Below, piece by piece: positions 40,701 through 50,233 of a stretch of 59,776 bases of DNA. Under the pieces are notes generated by a model. The model was not told where the DNA came from, did not search any database, and saw nothing but the letters and a program-made list of their open reading frames with translations. Source of the stretch: Endotrypanum monterogeii (lineage: Eukaryota; Euglenozoa; Kinetoplastea; Trypanosomatida; Trypanosomatidae); assembly GCA_000333855.2 (NCBI GenBank), contig CM007315.1, positions 674,382 through 734,157 of the forward strand, written 5' to 3'. How positions within the stretch are numbered: position 1 is the first letter of the stretch; each line of letters begins with the position of its first letter. The position numbers and the translations under genes are program-made.

Positions 40701-43700
40701 GCTGAGTTAGCCGAGGGTGATGGGGGTAAGGATAAGGCGCCTACTCTCAGCGGTGTCACGGGCTCAGCCACTAGCAGCGCTTCCCCTTCCACCTCCCAAT
40801 CCACACAGGTGGCAGTCTTCGTTACTGCCCCACCACCGTACAGTGTATCATCGGACATCCCTGGCCTCGCAGAGCGGCTGCCGTGTCCCCCTCGCTCACG
40901 GAGAACTCCTTCTCGCGGTGACCTCCGCATTTCCCCCGGTGGCTGCCTGACACAATGGTGACACCTCTCTTGCGTCTGCCACATCGCCTTGTGCGCCACC
41001 ACCGTCGACGTTTCAGACCCTGTGCCATCGCACAGAAACGGAGCCTTGAGGTAGTTGGTGCCCCCCGGACAAGAGTCCCTGCCCCTTCTCGGGTCTACCA
41101 GTGGACCCTGTTGCCGTGCCTCAGATCCTTTGCTACACGGTGCGGGACTCATCGTCACAGGAGGCGTGTTTCCCCGCTGCTTACCCCTCTTCCCTGACAT
41201 AAAGGACTGCGTGGTGCCCAGAGCGCTTGTGTTAGGGGAGCCGCTGGAGGTAACGTGAATCGCCCTAATGGACCCCACGACCGCCGGTTGCAGGCAGCCG
41301 CGGGAATCCTCCTCTAGCTGTGCATCCAGAAGCTTGTTTGCTGAACAGGAGTCAGCGGTCATCAGTTCCGTGTCGACTGGGCAGTATCCTGCCGCTGACA
41401 CTCGCTCTGGTGGCACTGCGTGATCCAGGGCCCCGATGTCCTCTGAGTTCGCAGAGGGTCCTAGAGCCATGACTTGACAAAGAGTGGAGTGCACATCTAC
41501 GTGGACGGAGAGTTGCGGCACTGCCGTCTCGCCACATGATGTCGGCTTTCCTTCGACGGAAGGAGCCAAGGCAGTGTCTAGGAAATCCCCCCGGCCAGTG
41601 GAAGAGGTAGAAGATAAATTCGCGAACGCGCCCGACCCATCACCCCCGCCACCCCGTTCGCCTGCAACACCATGTCCTCGAAGCGTTCTGTGGGTGCAAT
41701 AGATGCAGCCTTCCTCGAGCGCCTCTCCCTTCCACCGCGCCGGATGCAGAGCTGAAAAAAGAGAAGCAGTGCCGTCTGTGCCTTCATCGCATAGGCCTCT
41801 GCGCACGACCCTGTTGTCTGCGTTGCCCACTACAGCAGCAGCGGCGTGGTCGCCACCCAAAACGTCGACTGGGGAAACGGGCGCCGGCGTCGAGGAAACG
41901 CTCAAGCGCGACTTTAGGCCAGACAATGAGAGCTTCCCCGAGATCACCGGTGGGGGATATTCGCTCTGCATCTCAGATGTCGAGCCCTTCGAGATCGCCG
42001 TCGTGGGTTTGCAACTGGAGGACCTCTCCGGCAAGGATAAGTAAAAACCTCCCTGCTGACCCTCGTGCGCACCGCTCGTCATGGACGCACAGTCGGGTGC
42101 CACTTGCGAATGAGGCGTCGCCACCGCCACCTTGGCCTGCGACGCCGTCCTGTTTGACGTTCCATCGTCCTGCGAGGATGGTTCAGGCCCCCACGACGAG
42201 TTGTGTACAGACTGCACCGCCCTGCGCCACCCCATCATACCGTCGAAGCCGTTGTAGAAGGATGCAGTCTGCTCGCTGTATGGCTGCTGGTGCAGTGGAA
42301 GCGTCGAGGCCGAGACGACTTCATTGCTGAGCAATGGTGTCGAAGGCCATCGGGTGTCGCAGCTGGTGTCAGGCACCAGTGCTATCGACTCCGCTCGTCC
42401 CGTCTGCTCGATACCGCTGTAGCCACCGCTGCTGGCACCAACCATGTGGCCGCTGCTTCCAATAACGGCGGTGTCAAACGAAAAGCTGCTGTTGCAAGCG
42501 TACCCGTTGGCTGGTGAGAAGCGCGGGCTGCTGGAGAGAGAGGGGCTCGTAAGACTTTCTGTCGTCGGTGTAAAGACGCGCGGAAGATCTGCGGTGGGCG
42601 GATAGAGCTCCGCCTGCTGCACAGTGCCATAGGCGCCACACCCCAGTTGGCGCTTCCCTTCCTGCGATATGCACAAACGATCACGCGAGACGTACAGGTC
42701 ATCAGGCAAGGAAGGGAAGAGCTCCTTCAGATTTGGAATGTTGTTGCGCAGCGTTTTGGTGTGGCGATGGGAGTGACGCGCCGATCGCAGGGAGCGGCCT
42801 GAGCGAGAAGAGGTTATGGAGCAGGCGTTGGGAGTACTTCGTGGACCATAGCCCAGAGCAGGGATGCTGGCCAGGCCACGCTCCGAATCGCTCACCGGAA
42901 TAGAAGAAACGCTAGGGAGACGGATCGCCGGAACGTTCGGGACAGCACCACCACTGGCGTTCACACCTGGGCTGGGCATGGGAGCTGTAACGATGGGTGA
43001 AGCAGTGGGGGGTAGTGATGTGAGGGTGCTGTGTGGCGGCAGGAAGTCTTCCCCCTCCTTGACCACGGCGCGCGGAGGAGCAGAGTCCCCTCCTCCTTTT
43101 GTGGATGCCGCTTTCTCAAATAAAACACTCGCAACTGCGCCTCGATGGGCAGCGGAGAACAAGCCCTCAGTGCCTTCGCTACGAAAAGCTTCCCCCTCCC
43201 GTGGCTTCGACAGTGCCAATGAACGCTGTGTAGCGCGAAAGTCAGCTGGAGACGAGGTTCGTGGGAGCGGCGCGGTCTTCCAGGACGCTTGCGGAAATGA
43301 AAGGGAAGCAAAAGATCCCATGTTGCTCCTCGATGCGGCTTCGATCTCGACACTGCCAAATTTGCCCTCCTTTGAACAATGAGCGCTGTAATACGTCAGT
43401 GAGTTCGTGTGCGAGTGTGGCACACTGCTGGTAACGCTGTTCGTACGTAAATTCGGTGATGATAGCGGTGCCATTGTAAAGGTTGAGGAACCACCAGATG
43501 GCCTGCGAGAGAAGCAGCTGCCACTGGTGGAACCGCGAGGAGATTCTCTCCGATTGGTGTCGTATGAGAGGGAAGAGATGGCATCGGCGCCATCGCTCGA
43601 GTGCAGCGACTCCTCCGACAACTGTGAGACAAGGGAGGGAGCAAGCGCCGCCACCGCAGGCGACGCATCGAACTGTAGAGGAAGTGTTCCCATGCTACTC

Positions 43701-44056
43701 AGATCCTCATCAGCAACGCACACGTGCTGTGAATGAGCGAGAGGAAACACCACGTCTACATTGTGAATAGCTCCCTGGAGGTGAGACATCGGAAGAACCT
43801 CTTCCCATGAATTGACATATTTGCAAGGAGGTCTCTCGGATCCCATGTCTGCGGGACCCCGAGCGCTGCAAGGATGGGCCTCGAGGGCGGATGATGGCTT
43901 CACAGTCGTTGAGCCTTTGACGGCTTCAGCCTGGACAGACGCACGAAGAAGCGCAGAGTCGACACTGACCCCGGCACGAGACGGCGATGTTGCACAGAAT
44001 TCAGGCTGCTTTTCTGGTAATGACGGTGCTGTTTGCCCGTCACCACTCGGCGGCAT
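37733..44056 (-). CDS. PDK1: PDK1-like AGC protein kinase with giant insertions (2107 residues)
   Basis: Predicted 3-phosphoinositide-dependent protein kinase 1, which in other eukaryotes phosphorylates activation loops of AGC kinases. Residues 1-455 are Ser/Pro-rich. The glycine loop GCGAYGTV is near 470. The next core element, VAIKVVEK with the ATP lysine, is near 1233, so about 750 low-complexity residues split the N-lobe. ALEYL lies near 1315, HRDLKPEN near 1482 after a second insert, and DFG near 1503. GGTPSYISPE is near 1520, SDLWALGCVLYELLVG near 1540, and the C-lobe ends in EHPFFAEICWDMM. Residues about 1680-1830 resemble the PDK1 PH domain (RLFSVNLDL..., EIPWCADL, WCAKIEHM). The activation-loop serine of human PDK1 (ANSFVGT) is lysine here (ANKFGGT). 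The remaining C-terminus is disordered. All catalytic residues seen are intact. The orthology is my inference from motif similarity. Confidence 0.85.
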   Translation of the reverse strand: MPPSGDGQTAPSLPEKQPEFCATSPSRAGVSVDSALLRASVQAEAVKGSTTVKPSSALEAHPCSARGPADMGSERPPCKYVNSWEEVLPMSHLQGAIHNVDVVFPLAHSQHVCVADEDLSSMGTLPLQFDASPAVAALAPSLVSQLSEESLHSSDGADAISSLSYDTNRRESPRGSTSGSCFSRRPSGGSSTFTMAPLSSPNLRTNSVTSSVPHSHTNSLTYYSAHCSKEGKFGSVEIEAASRSNMGSFASLSFPQASWKTAPLPRTSSPADFRATQRSLALSKPREGEAFRSEGTEGLFSAAHRGAVASVLFEKAASTKGGGDSAPPRAVVKEGEDFLPPHSTLTSLPPTASPIVTAPMPSPGVNASGGAVPNVPAIRLPSVSSIPVSDSERGLASIPALGYGPRSTPNACSITSSRSGRSLRSARHSHRHTKTLRNNIPNLKELFPSLPDDLYVSRDRLCISQEGKRQLGCGAYGTVQQAELYPPTADLPRVFTPTTESLTSPSLSSSPRFSPANGYACNSSFSFDTAVIGSSGHMVGASSGGYSGIEQTGRAESIALVPDTSCDTRWPSTPLLSNEVVSASTLPLHQQPYSEQTASFYNGFDGMMGWRRAVQSVHNSSWGPEPSSQDDGTSNRTASQAKVAVATPHSQVAPDCASMTSGAHEGQQGGFYLSLPERSSSCKPTTAISKGSTSEMQSEYPPPVISGKLSLSGLKSRLSVSSTPAPVSPVDVLGGDHAAAAVVGNADNRVVRRGLCDEGTDGTASLFSALHPARWKGEALEEGCIYCTHRTLRGHGVAGERGGGGDGSGAFANLSSTSSTGRGDFLDTALAPSVEGKPTSCGETAVPQLSVHVDVHSTLCQVMALGPSANSEDIGALDHAVPPERVSAAGYCPVDTELMTADSCSANKLLDAQLEEDSRGCLQPAVVGSIRAIHVTSSGSPNTSALGTTQSFMSGKRGKQRGNTPPVTMSPAPCSKGSEARQQGPLVDPRRGRDSCPGGTNYLKAPFLCDGTGSETSTVVAHKAMWQTQERCHHCVRQPPGEMRRSPREGVLRERGGHGSRSARPGMSDDTLYGGGAVTKTATCVDWEVEGEALLVAEPVTPLRVGALSLPPSPSANSAKLNCGSSFSLCTRGTGSVADGTICGGGTAPSFTSSVRAENTATLTGAVDVASARSLFSRAESGQLSAGLLGDTTNPLQMSLDSLRTSIAGCGVHSSMATEMLTNGAPRFRSVAIKVVEKEDLVCSSLKLDAFHNELRMASRLDHPCLVKTFGVAEDAENFYLVMDLAEKGNLAQYQQQFGVMRTREMAPRFIADIVCALEYLGDGSQHSYLMTPSTQCTGHLSPHNNRCSTSVTAEIKRDAETAVATATQGFPDSASMGSPHPVHEGAVAATLPKQLVMQTSLACMQPQLSGASAIDLRASVCSGTSAKGSTCQNPMRGLSECPFFTSSVAVGPGRQVPACPLVIHTPRGYDATVDMSRDSIVVHRDLKPENLLLTRDLHVKLADFGDACFYGDDEANKFGGTPSYISPEVVTRCKASPYSDLWALGCVLYELLVGQRLFSGSLADVGDALRNFEPEALEFPELMSPMPANAFMLRDGGVQERGGWASACISEAAKDLVRQLLQPVPENRIGSAERGGFEVLKEHPFFAEICWDMMLQTASVASTSSYYMAALAEYLGPAEAVVHCSLVRVSPTFEGSNIESYTGTTNDSSGGGSACASGIQEAFLMVLTDAPRLFSVNLDLAVIHLEIPWCADLRVRMLCDEHFTIAVPMSSALAAFSTSPSEGLPTTITSGGCPGQRCDSPDTAKQTVATYIIADLEGRADLWCAKIEHMQSARSASAEVCCVAEAKMPCLHPASVAPIAAGTPHWLWFNDSYQQQCQQYQQCRGAPVLSPRAGIGLLHQLRNTHVVSSELSEHIMSSRDHYTCGSLDHAQDTKALDHRSERFTCADGGVLSGRMPPAAPGHGTAVGCSTSVAPVCDFPESRRLGVPISNMRGVMHQSPGLAASLPSTGAALRCGGHQFRTTAPEVSSSSSNKPRRRSTDAATASLGASGRESLHSFGLTKTPTWMQSAAPPPPCRTTSTSASTTGVSPCSTFEVSLGSEKSSHFA

Positions 44057-44084
44057 TCCTGCGGAAGGGTGATTCCCTTATGAG

Positions 44085-44086
44085 CT
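44085..44086 (-). promoter_or_regulatory. Candidate trans-splice acceptor AG for the kinase gene
   Basis: On the coding strand TTTCTCACACAG lies 28 bases upstream of the ATG and follows a (TA)n tract. A better pyrimidine tract lies further upstream (about 44217-44255), with its first AG near 44169-44170, so that site is the alternative and would put the TA tract inside the 5' UTR. Confidence 0.35.
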
Positions 44087-44111
44087 GTGTGAGAAATATA
44101 TATAAATGGAA

Positions 44112-44134
44112 CATATATATATATATATATATAT
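44112..44134. repeat. (TA)n microsatellite just upstream of the kinase start
   Basis: About 22 bases of TA alternation 56 bases before the kinase ATG, between two candidate splice acceptors. Confidence 0.92.
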
Positions 44135-45767
44135 CGGTGAACGTCCAACCATGCACACGGCCGAACTGCTTCGTTGAACCACCATGTGTTCATGTGTGTG
44201 TGTGTGTGTGTGTCGTTGGAAGAGGAAGAGGAAGAAGCGGAGGATAATGAAAATAAATGAAAGGGAATCTACATATGTAACTTTCTCTCTATTCGATTGC
44301 GTACCCGCCGCAGTGAAAAAAAAAAAAAGAGAAAGAAAGAGACACCGTCCACAAGCAAGATGTCTGTGTGCAGAGCATGTGCATCGCAGAATCCACACAA
44401 CGCCAAATGATGGAAAGGAGGAAGCAGACATGCCACACAAGAACGGGAACGAGAGGAGCAGCAAATGAAAGTAAGGTGGCAGACACGAAGCACGTCCGAG
44501 TGCTCTCACAGGCGACATTCTCACTACGAATCACTCTGGTAATTTCTTTTGCGTGGTCTTCCTCAAGTTTTGGTTTCGAGAGAATGGGCATAAAAAAAAA
44601 AAAAATTATGTTGTGGGAGGGGAAAAGAGGAAGTCGGCAGCAGCAACGGCATCGGAGCAATTTGTTTTTGTCTCAAGCTCGTTGATATCTCACAACAATT
44701 GAGCGAAGTGATGCCTCTTCCCTTCTTAAGCATCATCCGCCCACCGCTTTCGTTAACGCTTTATGCAGACCACTGCAGCGGGCAGAAAAAAAAAACCTTT
44801 TGGGAGGGAGGGAGTGAGGAAGGGGGGGAAGCTAGTGGCGTCGCTCTGTGACTTGGGCAAGAAGGCAGGGGAGTTCGTCATCAGCGCTCATCCTCTCAAC
44901 AAGATTCCCTTACTTGAGTATATACTTGTTTAGGAAATGCTAGAAGAAAAAAAAAAAGAGGAAGAGAAAGACGCCCTTTGACGTACTACATCAAGAATAG
45001 CTGGTGAAATGATCAAAACAAAATAATATATTTTTTTTTAATTTATTTATATTGGATGTGGTGATTGGGCTAGACAGGAAAACAGGAGAAGGTCGACTCA
45101 AATCGCGCGAATGCGAGCTCGAAAAGGAAAAAATTAATCATTGTGTAGCCAAATATTGAGACTTTGGGGGACTTATAAGAAAACTAGATGTATTCGTGAC
45201 GAATAATGATTGTCACAGTCAAAGATCTCGGAGAATGACTGCGATGATTGCTCAGGAAGAAATATCTATGTTCGTCCGCACGCCGAATCCCCCACGCTCA
45301 TTAGCAGCAAAAGAAACGAAACAGAAAGAGAGCAAGAGGAGAGAAGCGAAGGAAAATAGAGGATGCGTGTACATGCGGTACTTGATCAAAATATATACAG
45401 TCCCTTGTCAGGCTGGAACTCCCATCATCCCACCAACCATCAAAAAATGCATGACATCCCTCAGAGGAACAGGAGTGCGAAAACAGGGGCGCTCCCGAAG
45501 GCGCATCCTCCGTGTAAAGGGCAGCACCCAGGTATTGCACCACCACCACCACCCCTGGCCACCTACTACTCTTTTCACATGCCGTTCTGTTGAATTTCTT
45601 TTTGTTTGTACTTGTTCTTCTGTGTTACCAAACCCTTCGCATCACAACTGTGATCACAGAACGGGGGGGAGGAAGTAGGGATGAAGCAAGGGAAACGGCG
45701 CCCACCCTGTGTCGTCCAACTAGACCCTACGCCCTCCATAGACAAAGAGACAAGGAACAACCGTTGT

Positions 45768-46556
45768 TCACTTGGGAGGTCTCAGCTGCTCCTTACGCTC
45801 GCGCCACCAATCCTCCTCGCGCTGGGTCTCGCGTCGGCGCAGCATATCGATAGCATCCTGCCCCAGACTAGTGTGATCAGGGACAGAGAATAAGCTGTAC
45901 TCCTTCACTGTTGGGGGAGCCGGTCGACCCGCTCCGGCGCGGTGTTGCTTCTTCCAGTGGCTCAAGTTATACTCCAAGTCAGTCTGTAAACGCGGCACCA
46001 CGTGCTCCTTCCAGCGCTGCCGGACTTCCTCCGTGCTCGCCTCTGGTATGTCGGTGTAGCGACGCACACGATCTGCAATGGTTTCCTCCTCCGCTTTGAC
46101 CTGCGCCCCGTACTGTTGGATGTAGTAGCTCCACTCCCCCTCGGTCAGCTTTCGGTCCCACTGCGCCGGCGGCCTGTGGCGAGTCCGGGTACCCTCATAA
46201 CTCCACAGATACGGGTTCCATGTTCCCTGAACACTCTTGCGCTGCATGTGCACGTGGGAAGCAGAGAAGGTATGATTGTAGTCATTCCCTTCGTTTACGA
46301 GACGGTGGAAGCGAATATTGATGCCCATCGAACTGAGAAACCGAGTAGAATACGCCTTCTCGCTTCCGTCTCGGTAGACGCCGGTGATACTGCTCTCCGG
46401 CCAATGTCGGGGGCGAAGATCAATTTTAACCTGTGGATACTGTCGATAGAACTCGGGGAGGTATGTCGCCAGGAACTGCCGCACTGCCGGGTTCCCCTTG
46501 TTGGGGCTATACGACACGATTATCTTCTGCAAGCAAAGCTCACCGTTGCGACTCAT
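45768..46556 (-). CDS. mL43: Mitochondrial ribosomal protein mL43 (L51/S25/CI-B8 domain)
   Basis: Predicted large-subunit protein of the mitochondrial ribosome. Residues about 5-115 match the thioredoxin-like L51/S25/CI-B8 fold: a LQKIIVSYSP strand, the NPAVRQFLATYLPEF helix, the VKIDLRPRHWPESSITGVYRDGSEK strand-turn segment, and KSVQGTWNPY, which corresponds to PSIQGQWHPF of the animal protein. Residues 120-262 are a charged helical extension with WYY- and R-rich stretches, as is common for kinetoplastid mitoribosomal proteins. No classical presequence is obvious. The ATG at 46554-46556 is preceded by a long pyrimidine tract and CAG. Family assignment is strong; the exact name follows the unified mitoribosome nomenclature. 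Confidence 0.85.
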   Translation of the reverse strand: MSRNGELCLQKIIVSYSPNKGNPAVRQFLATYLPEFYRQYPQVKIDLRPRHWPESSITGVYRDGSEKAYSTRFLSSMGINIRFHRLVNEGNDYNHTFSASHVHMQRKSVQGTWNPYLWSYEGTRTRHRPPAQWDRKLTEGEWSYYIQQYGAQVKAEEETIADRVRRYTDIPEASTEEVRQRWKEHVVPRLQTDLEYNLSHWKKQHRAGAGRPAPPTVKEYSLFSVPDHTSLGQDAIDMLRRRETQREEDWWRERKEQLRPPK

Positions 46557-47138
46557 CCTGCAACTACTACTAGGGGGGGGGGGATCCTGTCCACATGTGT
46601 GTGTGTATGTGTTGGTGTGTGGGTGGGGGGAAAGGGGGGGGGTGTAAAGTCATGTCGACAAAAAAAAAAAAGAGCGAGAGGAGTGACAGAAGATCACGGT
46701 TTGGGAGTGGGTGCTGTCAGAACACTGCACGAGCGACGCGGGCCCTGAGAGCCTGAAAAGCGGGGCAACAACAAAAAATGACGTTAGCCAGTCATCCCAG
46801 AAGGAGGAGGAGAAGGTGGGCAGGCGCACGGCTACGGCCCTGTCCACGAAAATGATTCATATATGCAGATGTGCTACATACGCGACCGTAGTGTCGCCTT
46901 CCCTGCACCGAACTCTTCACCGCTATTTATTACACGTGTGTGAAAAAAAAAAAAGGAAAACTCCCTGACTGCAGGAGTACAACAAGGTCTCGTCTCGGAG
47001 AAAGAGATGAGGCCACCCACTGAGGTGCAAAGCAGCAGCACCCCGTCGCGGTGCCCCCCCCCTCCCTCGCTGCATAATGGACTCATCAACCTCCAGGCGC
47101 AGAGTCACTCCATGTGGTGCTGAGGTGCATGTTGGCAG
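46557..47138. other. Spacer with pyrimidine tract upstream of mL43
   Basis: On the coding strand it has T and C runs (46609-46680) followed by the mL43 leader. The rest is 3' UTR of the 322-residue gene. No additional gene was seen. Confidence 0.6.
46587..46588 (-). promoter_or_regulatory. Candidate trans-splice acceptor AG for mL43
   Basis: First AG on the coding strand after a long T-run and C-run pyrimidine tract; it would leave a 5' UTR of about 30 bases before the ATG. Confidence 0.45.
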
Positions 47139-48107
47139 CTATCCTCTACGTAGCGGTTTTCCTTGGAGCGTCCAAGGTAATCGTGCCTGGACCGCCTGGA
47201 CACCGAGCCGTCCACCGCTTGCACGGCTGTTCAGCGGCCCTTTCCCGCCCGAAACGCCATCCATAATGCGCTCCTCCGTGCTTAAATTGTACGACGCTAG
47301 ATGCCGTTGGACATCACGCAAGAATCCTTTTGCTGTATAGGTCATCTCCACAGGAGCCCCCTGGGTGGCATCAGCATCAGAACTGCTGCCAACATCCAGC
47401 AGCTGCTCGACAGTGCGCTGAATGAAGCGCCGGTGCTGCGCCACAGCTTTACTGGTCCGACAGAGTCGTGTGTAGGCCTTGTCTGTGCGGGGGAAGGCTG
47501 AGGTCAGCAAGCCACCCTCCTCAATAAGAAATTGCAGCGTGCAGAAAAGCGGCCAGGTGCTCAGTGGCTCTTTTCCGGTGACCTGATGTGCATCGCTCAG
47601 GCTTTCATCACTAATGGAGGCCTCCAGCCGCTCGATCAGCTCCATCACCCGCGCGTGTGTCTGGCGCACCGCCTCCATGTCGCCAGTGTTCAGAGTTACC
47701 AGAAGAGCATCGATGGCCGATGCCACATGACTGCTCACTGCCGATGCCTCGAGATATTCTAGTAGCGATGCCACCGACACAGGCTGCGCTGGGAGTGCCA
47801 CGCCGAGGTCCTGACCAGCAGAAGAGAGATGGCTGACAACGTGAAGCAAGTCCTCCGCTTTGTGAAGCACAACCCTGTGGTCTGACGAGGCAGAAGCAGT
47901 CGAGCCATCCTTTCGAAATCCGAATGGTGCCTCAATAGAGAGCTCTGTTGCACACTCCGAGAGGAATGGCACAGACCAACGGCCTTGCACAGTGGTGTGG
48001 GGGTCAAGGAGAAGCGTGTGCGGCTGCTCAAGCGCGCGCAGCAGCAGAAGACTATGGTGCACAGCAGGGTGCCACAACATCGATGCAGGGCATCTTATAG
48101 AAAACAT
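47139..48107 (-). CDS. Unrecognised protein, 322 residues, possibly mitochondrial
   Basis: I do not recognise this gene. The open frame extends to 48296, but the upstream part translates a (TG)n repeat (VCVCVCV) and pyrimidine tracts, so I start at the ATG at 48105-48107 (MFSIRCPAS). The first 20 residues contain Arg and hydrophobics and could be a short targeting sequence. Residues about 75-135 and 150-260 are helical, with repeated LL/VV pairs and a WPLFCTLQFLIEEGG block. The general layout (a short N-terminal part ending WSVPFLS, then an all-helical part) vaguely recalls a glutathione-transferase fold, which is speculation. The last 40 residues are Gly/Arg-rich. It lies between mL43 and other probable mitochondrial genes. 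Confidence 0.75.
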   Translation of the reverse strand: MFSIRCPASMLWHPAVHHSLLLLRALEQPHTLLLDPHTTVQGRWSVPFLSECATELSIEAPFGFRKDGSTASASSDHRVVLHKAEDLLHVVSHLSSAGQDLGVALPAQPVSVASLLEYLEASAVSSHVASAIDALLVTLNTGDMEAVRQTHARVMELIERLEASISDESLSDAHQVTGKEPLSTWPLFCTLQFLIEEGGLLTSAFPRTDKAYTRLCRTSKAVAQHRRFIQRTVEQLLDVGSSSDADATQGAPVEMTYTAKGFLRDVQRHLASYNLSTEERIMDGVSGGKGPLNSRASGGRLGVQAVQARLPWTLQGKPLRRG

Positions 48108-48149
48108 GAGAGCAGGGGGAAAGGACGAGGAGAAGCAGCAGCAGAACTC

Positions 48150-48172
48150 CACACACACACACACACACACAC
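48150..48172. repeat. (CA)n microsatellite in the leader of the 322-residue gene
   Basis: Reads (TG)n on the coding strand, about 45 bases before the chosen ATG. Confidence 0.9.
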
Positions 48173-48907
48173 CGTTGGAGAACAAAGGGTGCAGAACACT
48201 AAAAGGTGCTGCGGAAAGGGGAAAAGGAAACACAGGAAGAGAAATAGAATGAGGAAAAGAAATCGGGCAGAGGGAAACAGCGCGGGGCGCATCCACCTCG
48301 CACCGGGGAAGATGAGCCCGAATCTGGTCATGGGCACCGGCAACCTCTCCCCACCGAGCCCCGCGTCGGGGGCCAGCGCCTTTAGAAATGTTTCAGTGTT
48401 TCTGCAAAAAAAAAACAGCAGAGTTCAGTGTACCTTTTGGGGGGAGGGGATTACGCGTCACAGTTCCCGATCATACCGAAGTGTTCACCGAGGGCACTGT
48501 GGTGAGAAAAATAATAATCGAGGGCTCGCACCCCATCAGAACGCCGCACCCGCGTCGATACCATACTCAACTTCAGTCACATGCCCTCTTACTCGAAACC
48601 CCGCGCCACGAGGGACGGTGCACGAAATATACCCATTTTTGTTTTTTTTTTACCTCTCAGGGAGAATGAGGGCAGACAAGGGCATTCCAGAGGGGGGAGA
48701 GAAAATCGCAACGGCGGGGCGGTTACCTTGAGTGTGTCGGCACACACGCATCTTACTGTGCACTGTGACACACAGGAAACGCCAGTGCTGACCCCGCAGG
48801 GCCGTGCCCACGCGTCGTGTTGATTGGAGACAAGATCCAGCATGTTTTCCCCGAGGCACATTGCACCACCTGATCCGCTGCAGCATCGACAGGCTTTGCA
48901 TCCCTGT

Positions 48908-49477
48908 CAGCACGATCATGAGATGCCCCCTATGGTGACGCCCGCTCACCGCTCCTAGATACGATCTGTGCGATGACCCGGGTGCAGTCGCCGGAGGAGG
49001 CCGTTATCGCAGTGCCCCTTAGCCGTCTCGGTGCCTAGCACGCGCATACCGAGCCTGGCGCAATCTAGTGCGACACGATGGTGACAGTACAGAGCGCTGC
49101 GGGTAGCATCCCGGGGCACGTAATCGGCAACCGGTGCGGCGCTGACCACCTCTCGGAGGCGCGCGGTCCCATCTTCTCTTTACGGGAAGCGATATTTGTT
49201 AACGCTGAAGTGTATCTATAGATGCTTGCAAACAGAGCACACACACCCTCCGGTGCGTGCGAGGTGTGATATCGGGTTCGCAGGAAATCTGTTTAGGTTG
49301 AAGAGTCAACCCCCCCAGCCAAATGGGAAGGACGTAAGTAGAGTGAGGGAGTGGAAGGTGGGTAGAGTACGTCGGGGAGCTCCACTGACGGTGGAGTCTT
49401 CGTTGCCATCTCATACCTATTCTCTCTGCACCGTAAAGCTCGTTCTTTTTTTTTTTTGTCTCGGTGGAGTCAGGCGG
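48908..49477. repeat. Direct repeat Y, copy 1 (about 550 bases)
   Basis: Nearly identical to 49669-50233, with differences in C-run and T-run length and a few bases. It is GC-rich and contains no convincing gene. The similar sequence character continues left of copy 1 to about 48600, whereas copy 2 starts exactly at the gap. A degenerate retroposon (SIDER-like) is possible, but I could not confirm it. Confidence 0.85.
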
Positions 49478-49578
49478 TTACACAGTCTTCCATCAGAGAG
49501 GAAAGATGCGAAACGAGAAAGAGAAAAAAAAACGAATTAAATCACGAAGTGAAATGTCAAAGGTAAAATCGAAAAAGA

Positions 49579-49594
49579 AACACACACACACACA

Positions 49595-49631
<37 letters not shown>

Positions 49632-49658
49632 AGACAGACACACACACACACACACACA
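49579..49658. repeat. CA-rich microsatellite abutting gap
   Basis: About 80 bases of CACACA with CAGA variants running directly into the 10-N gap, probably the reason assembly stopped. Confidence 0.9.
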
Positions 49659-49668
49659 NNNNNNNNNN
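49659..49668. other. 10-N assembly gap
   Basis: Ten N between a CA repeat and the second copy of block Y. Likely a scaffold join of unknown size. Confidence 0.95.
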
Positions 49669-50233
49669 CAGCACGATCATGAGATGCCCCCTATGGTGAC
49701 GCCCGCTCACCGCTCCTAGATACGATCTGTGCGATGACCCGGGTGCAGTCGCCGGAGGAGGCCGTTATCGCAGTGCCCCTTAGCCGTCTCGGTGCCTAGC
49801 ACGCGCATACCGAGCCTGGCGCAATCTAGTGCGACACGATGGTGACAGTACAGAGCGCTGCGGGTAGCATCCCGGGGCACGTAATCGGCAACCGGTGCGG
49901 CGCTGACCACCTCTCGGAGGCGCGCGGTCCCATCTTCTCTTTACGGGAAGCGATATTTGTTAACGCTGAAGTGTATCTATAGATGCTTGCAAACAGAGCA
50001 CACACACCCTCCGGTGCGTGCGAGGTGTGATATCGGGTTCGCAGGAAATCTGTTTAGGTTGAAGAGTCAACCCCCCCCCAGCCAAATGGGAAGGACGTAA
50101 GTAGAGTGAGGGAGTGGAAGGTGGGTAGAGTACGTCGGGGAGCTCCACTGACGGTGGAGTCTTCGTTGCCATATCATACCTATTCTCTCTGCACCGTAAA
50201 GCTCGTTCTTTTTGTCTCGAGTCAGGGGATTAC
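49669..50233. repeat. Direct repeat Y, copy 2
   Basis: Second copy of the block at 48908-49477, beginning immediately after the gap. The right flanks of the two copies diverge after GTCTCG and AGTCAGG, which suggests at least partly distinct loci or haplotypes. Confidence 0.85.

Larger units (their letters stand above)
44057..45767. other. 1.7 kb spacer between mL43 and the kinase
   Basis: The spacer contains the kinase leader region with (TA)n, a CA run and a pyrimidine tract on the coding strand, then AT-rich sequence. A 160-codon plus-strand frame (45196-45678) begins with GTG, lies on the wrong strand and has odd composition; I do not accept it as a gene. Confidence 0.55.

Noticed and set aside
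45196..45678. 160-codon plus-strand frame upstream of the kinase region
   Set aside because: It begins with GTG, lies on the strand opposite to the unit, and its composition (K/R/H-rich with HHHHH) comes from a CAC repeat and purine runs.
47139..48296. 385-residue version of the 322-residue protein
   Set aside because: The first 63 residues include VCVCVCV from a microsatellite and a pyrimidine-tract translation; the ATG at 48107 is more plausible.
48955..49149. 64-codon minus-strand frame repeated identically at 49716-49910
   Set aside because: It begins with GTG. Identity between copies is explained by duplication of block Y, and no protein family or coding bias is evident.
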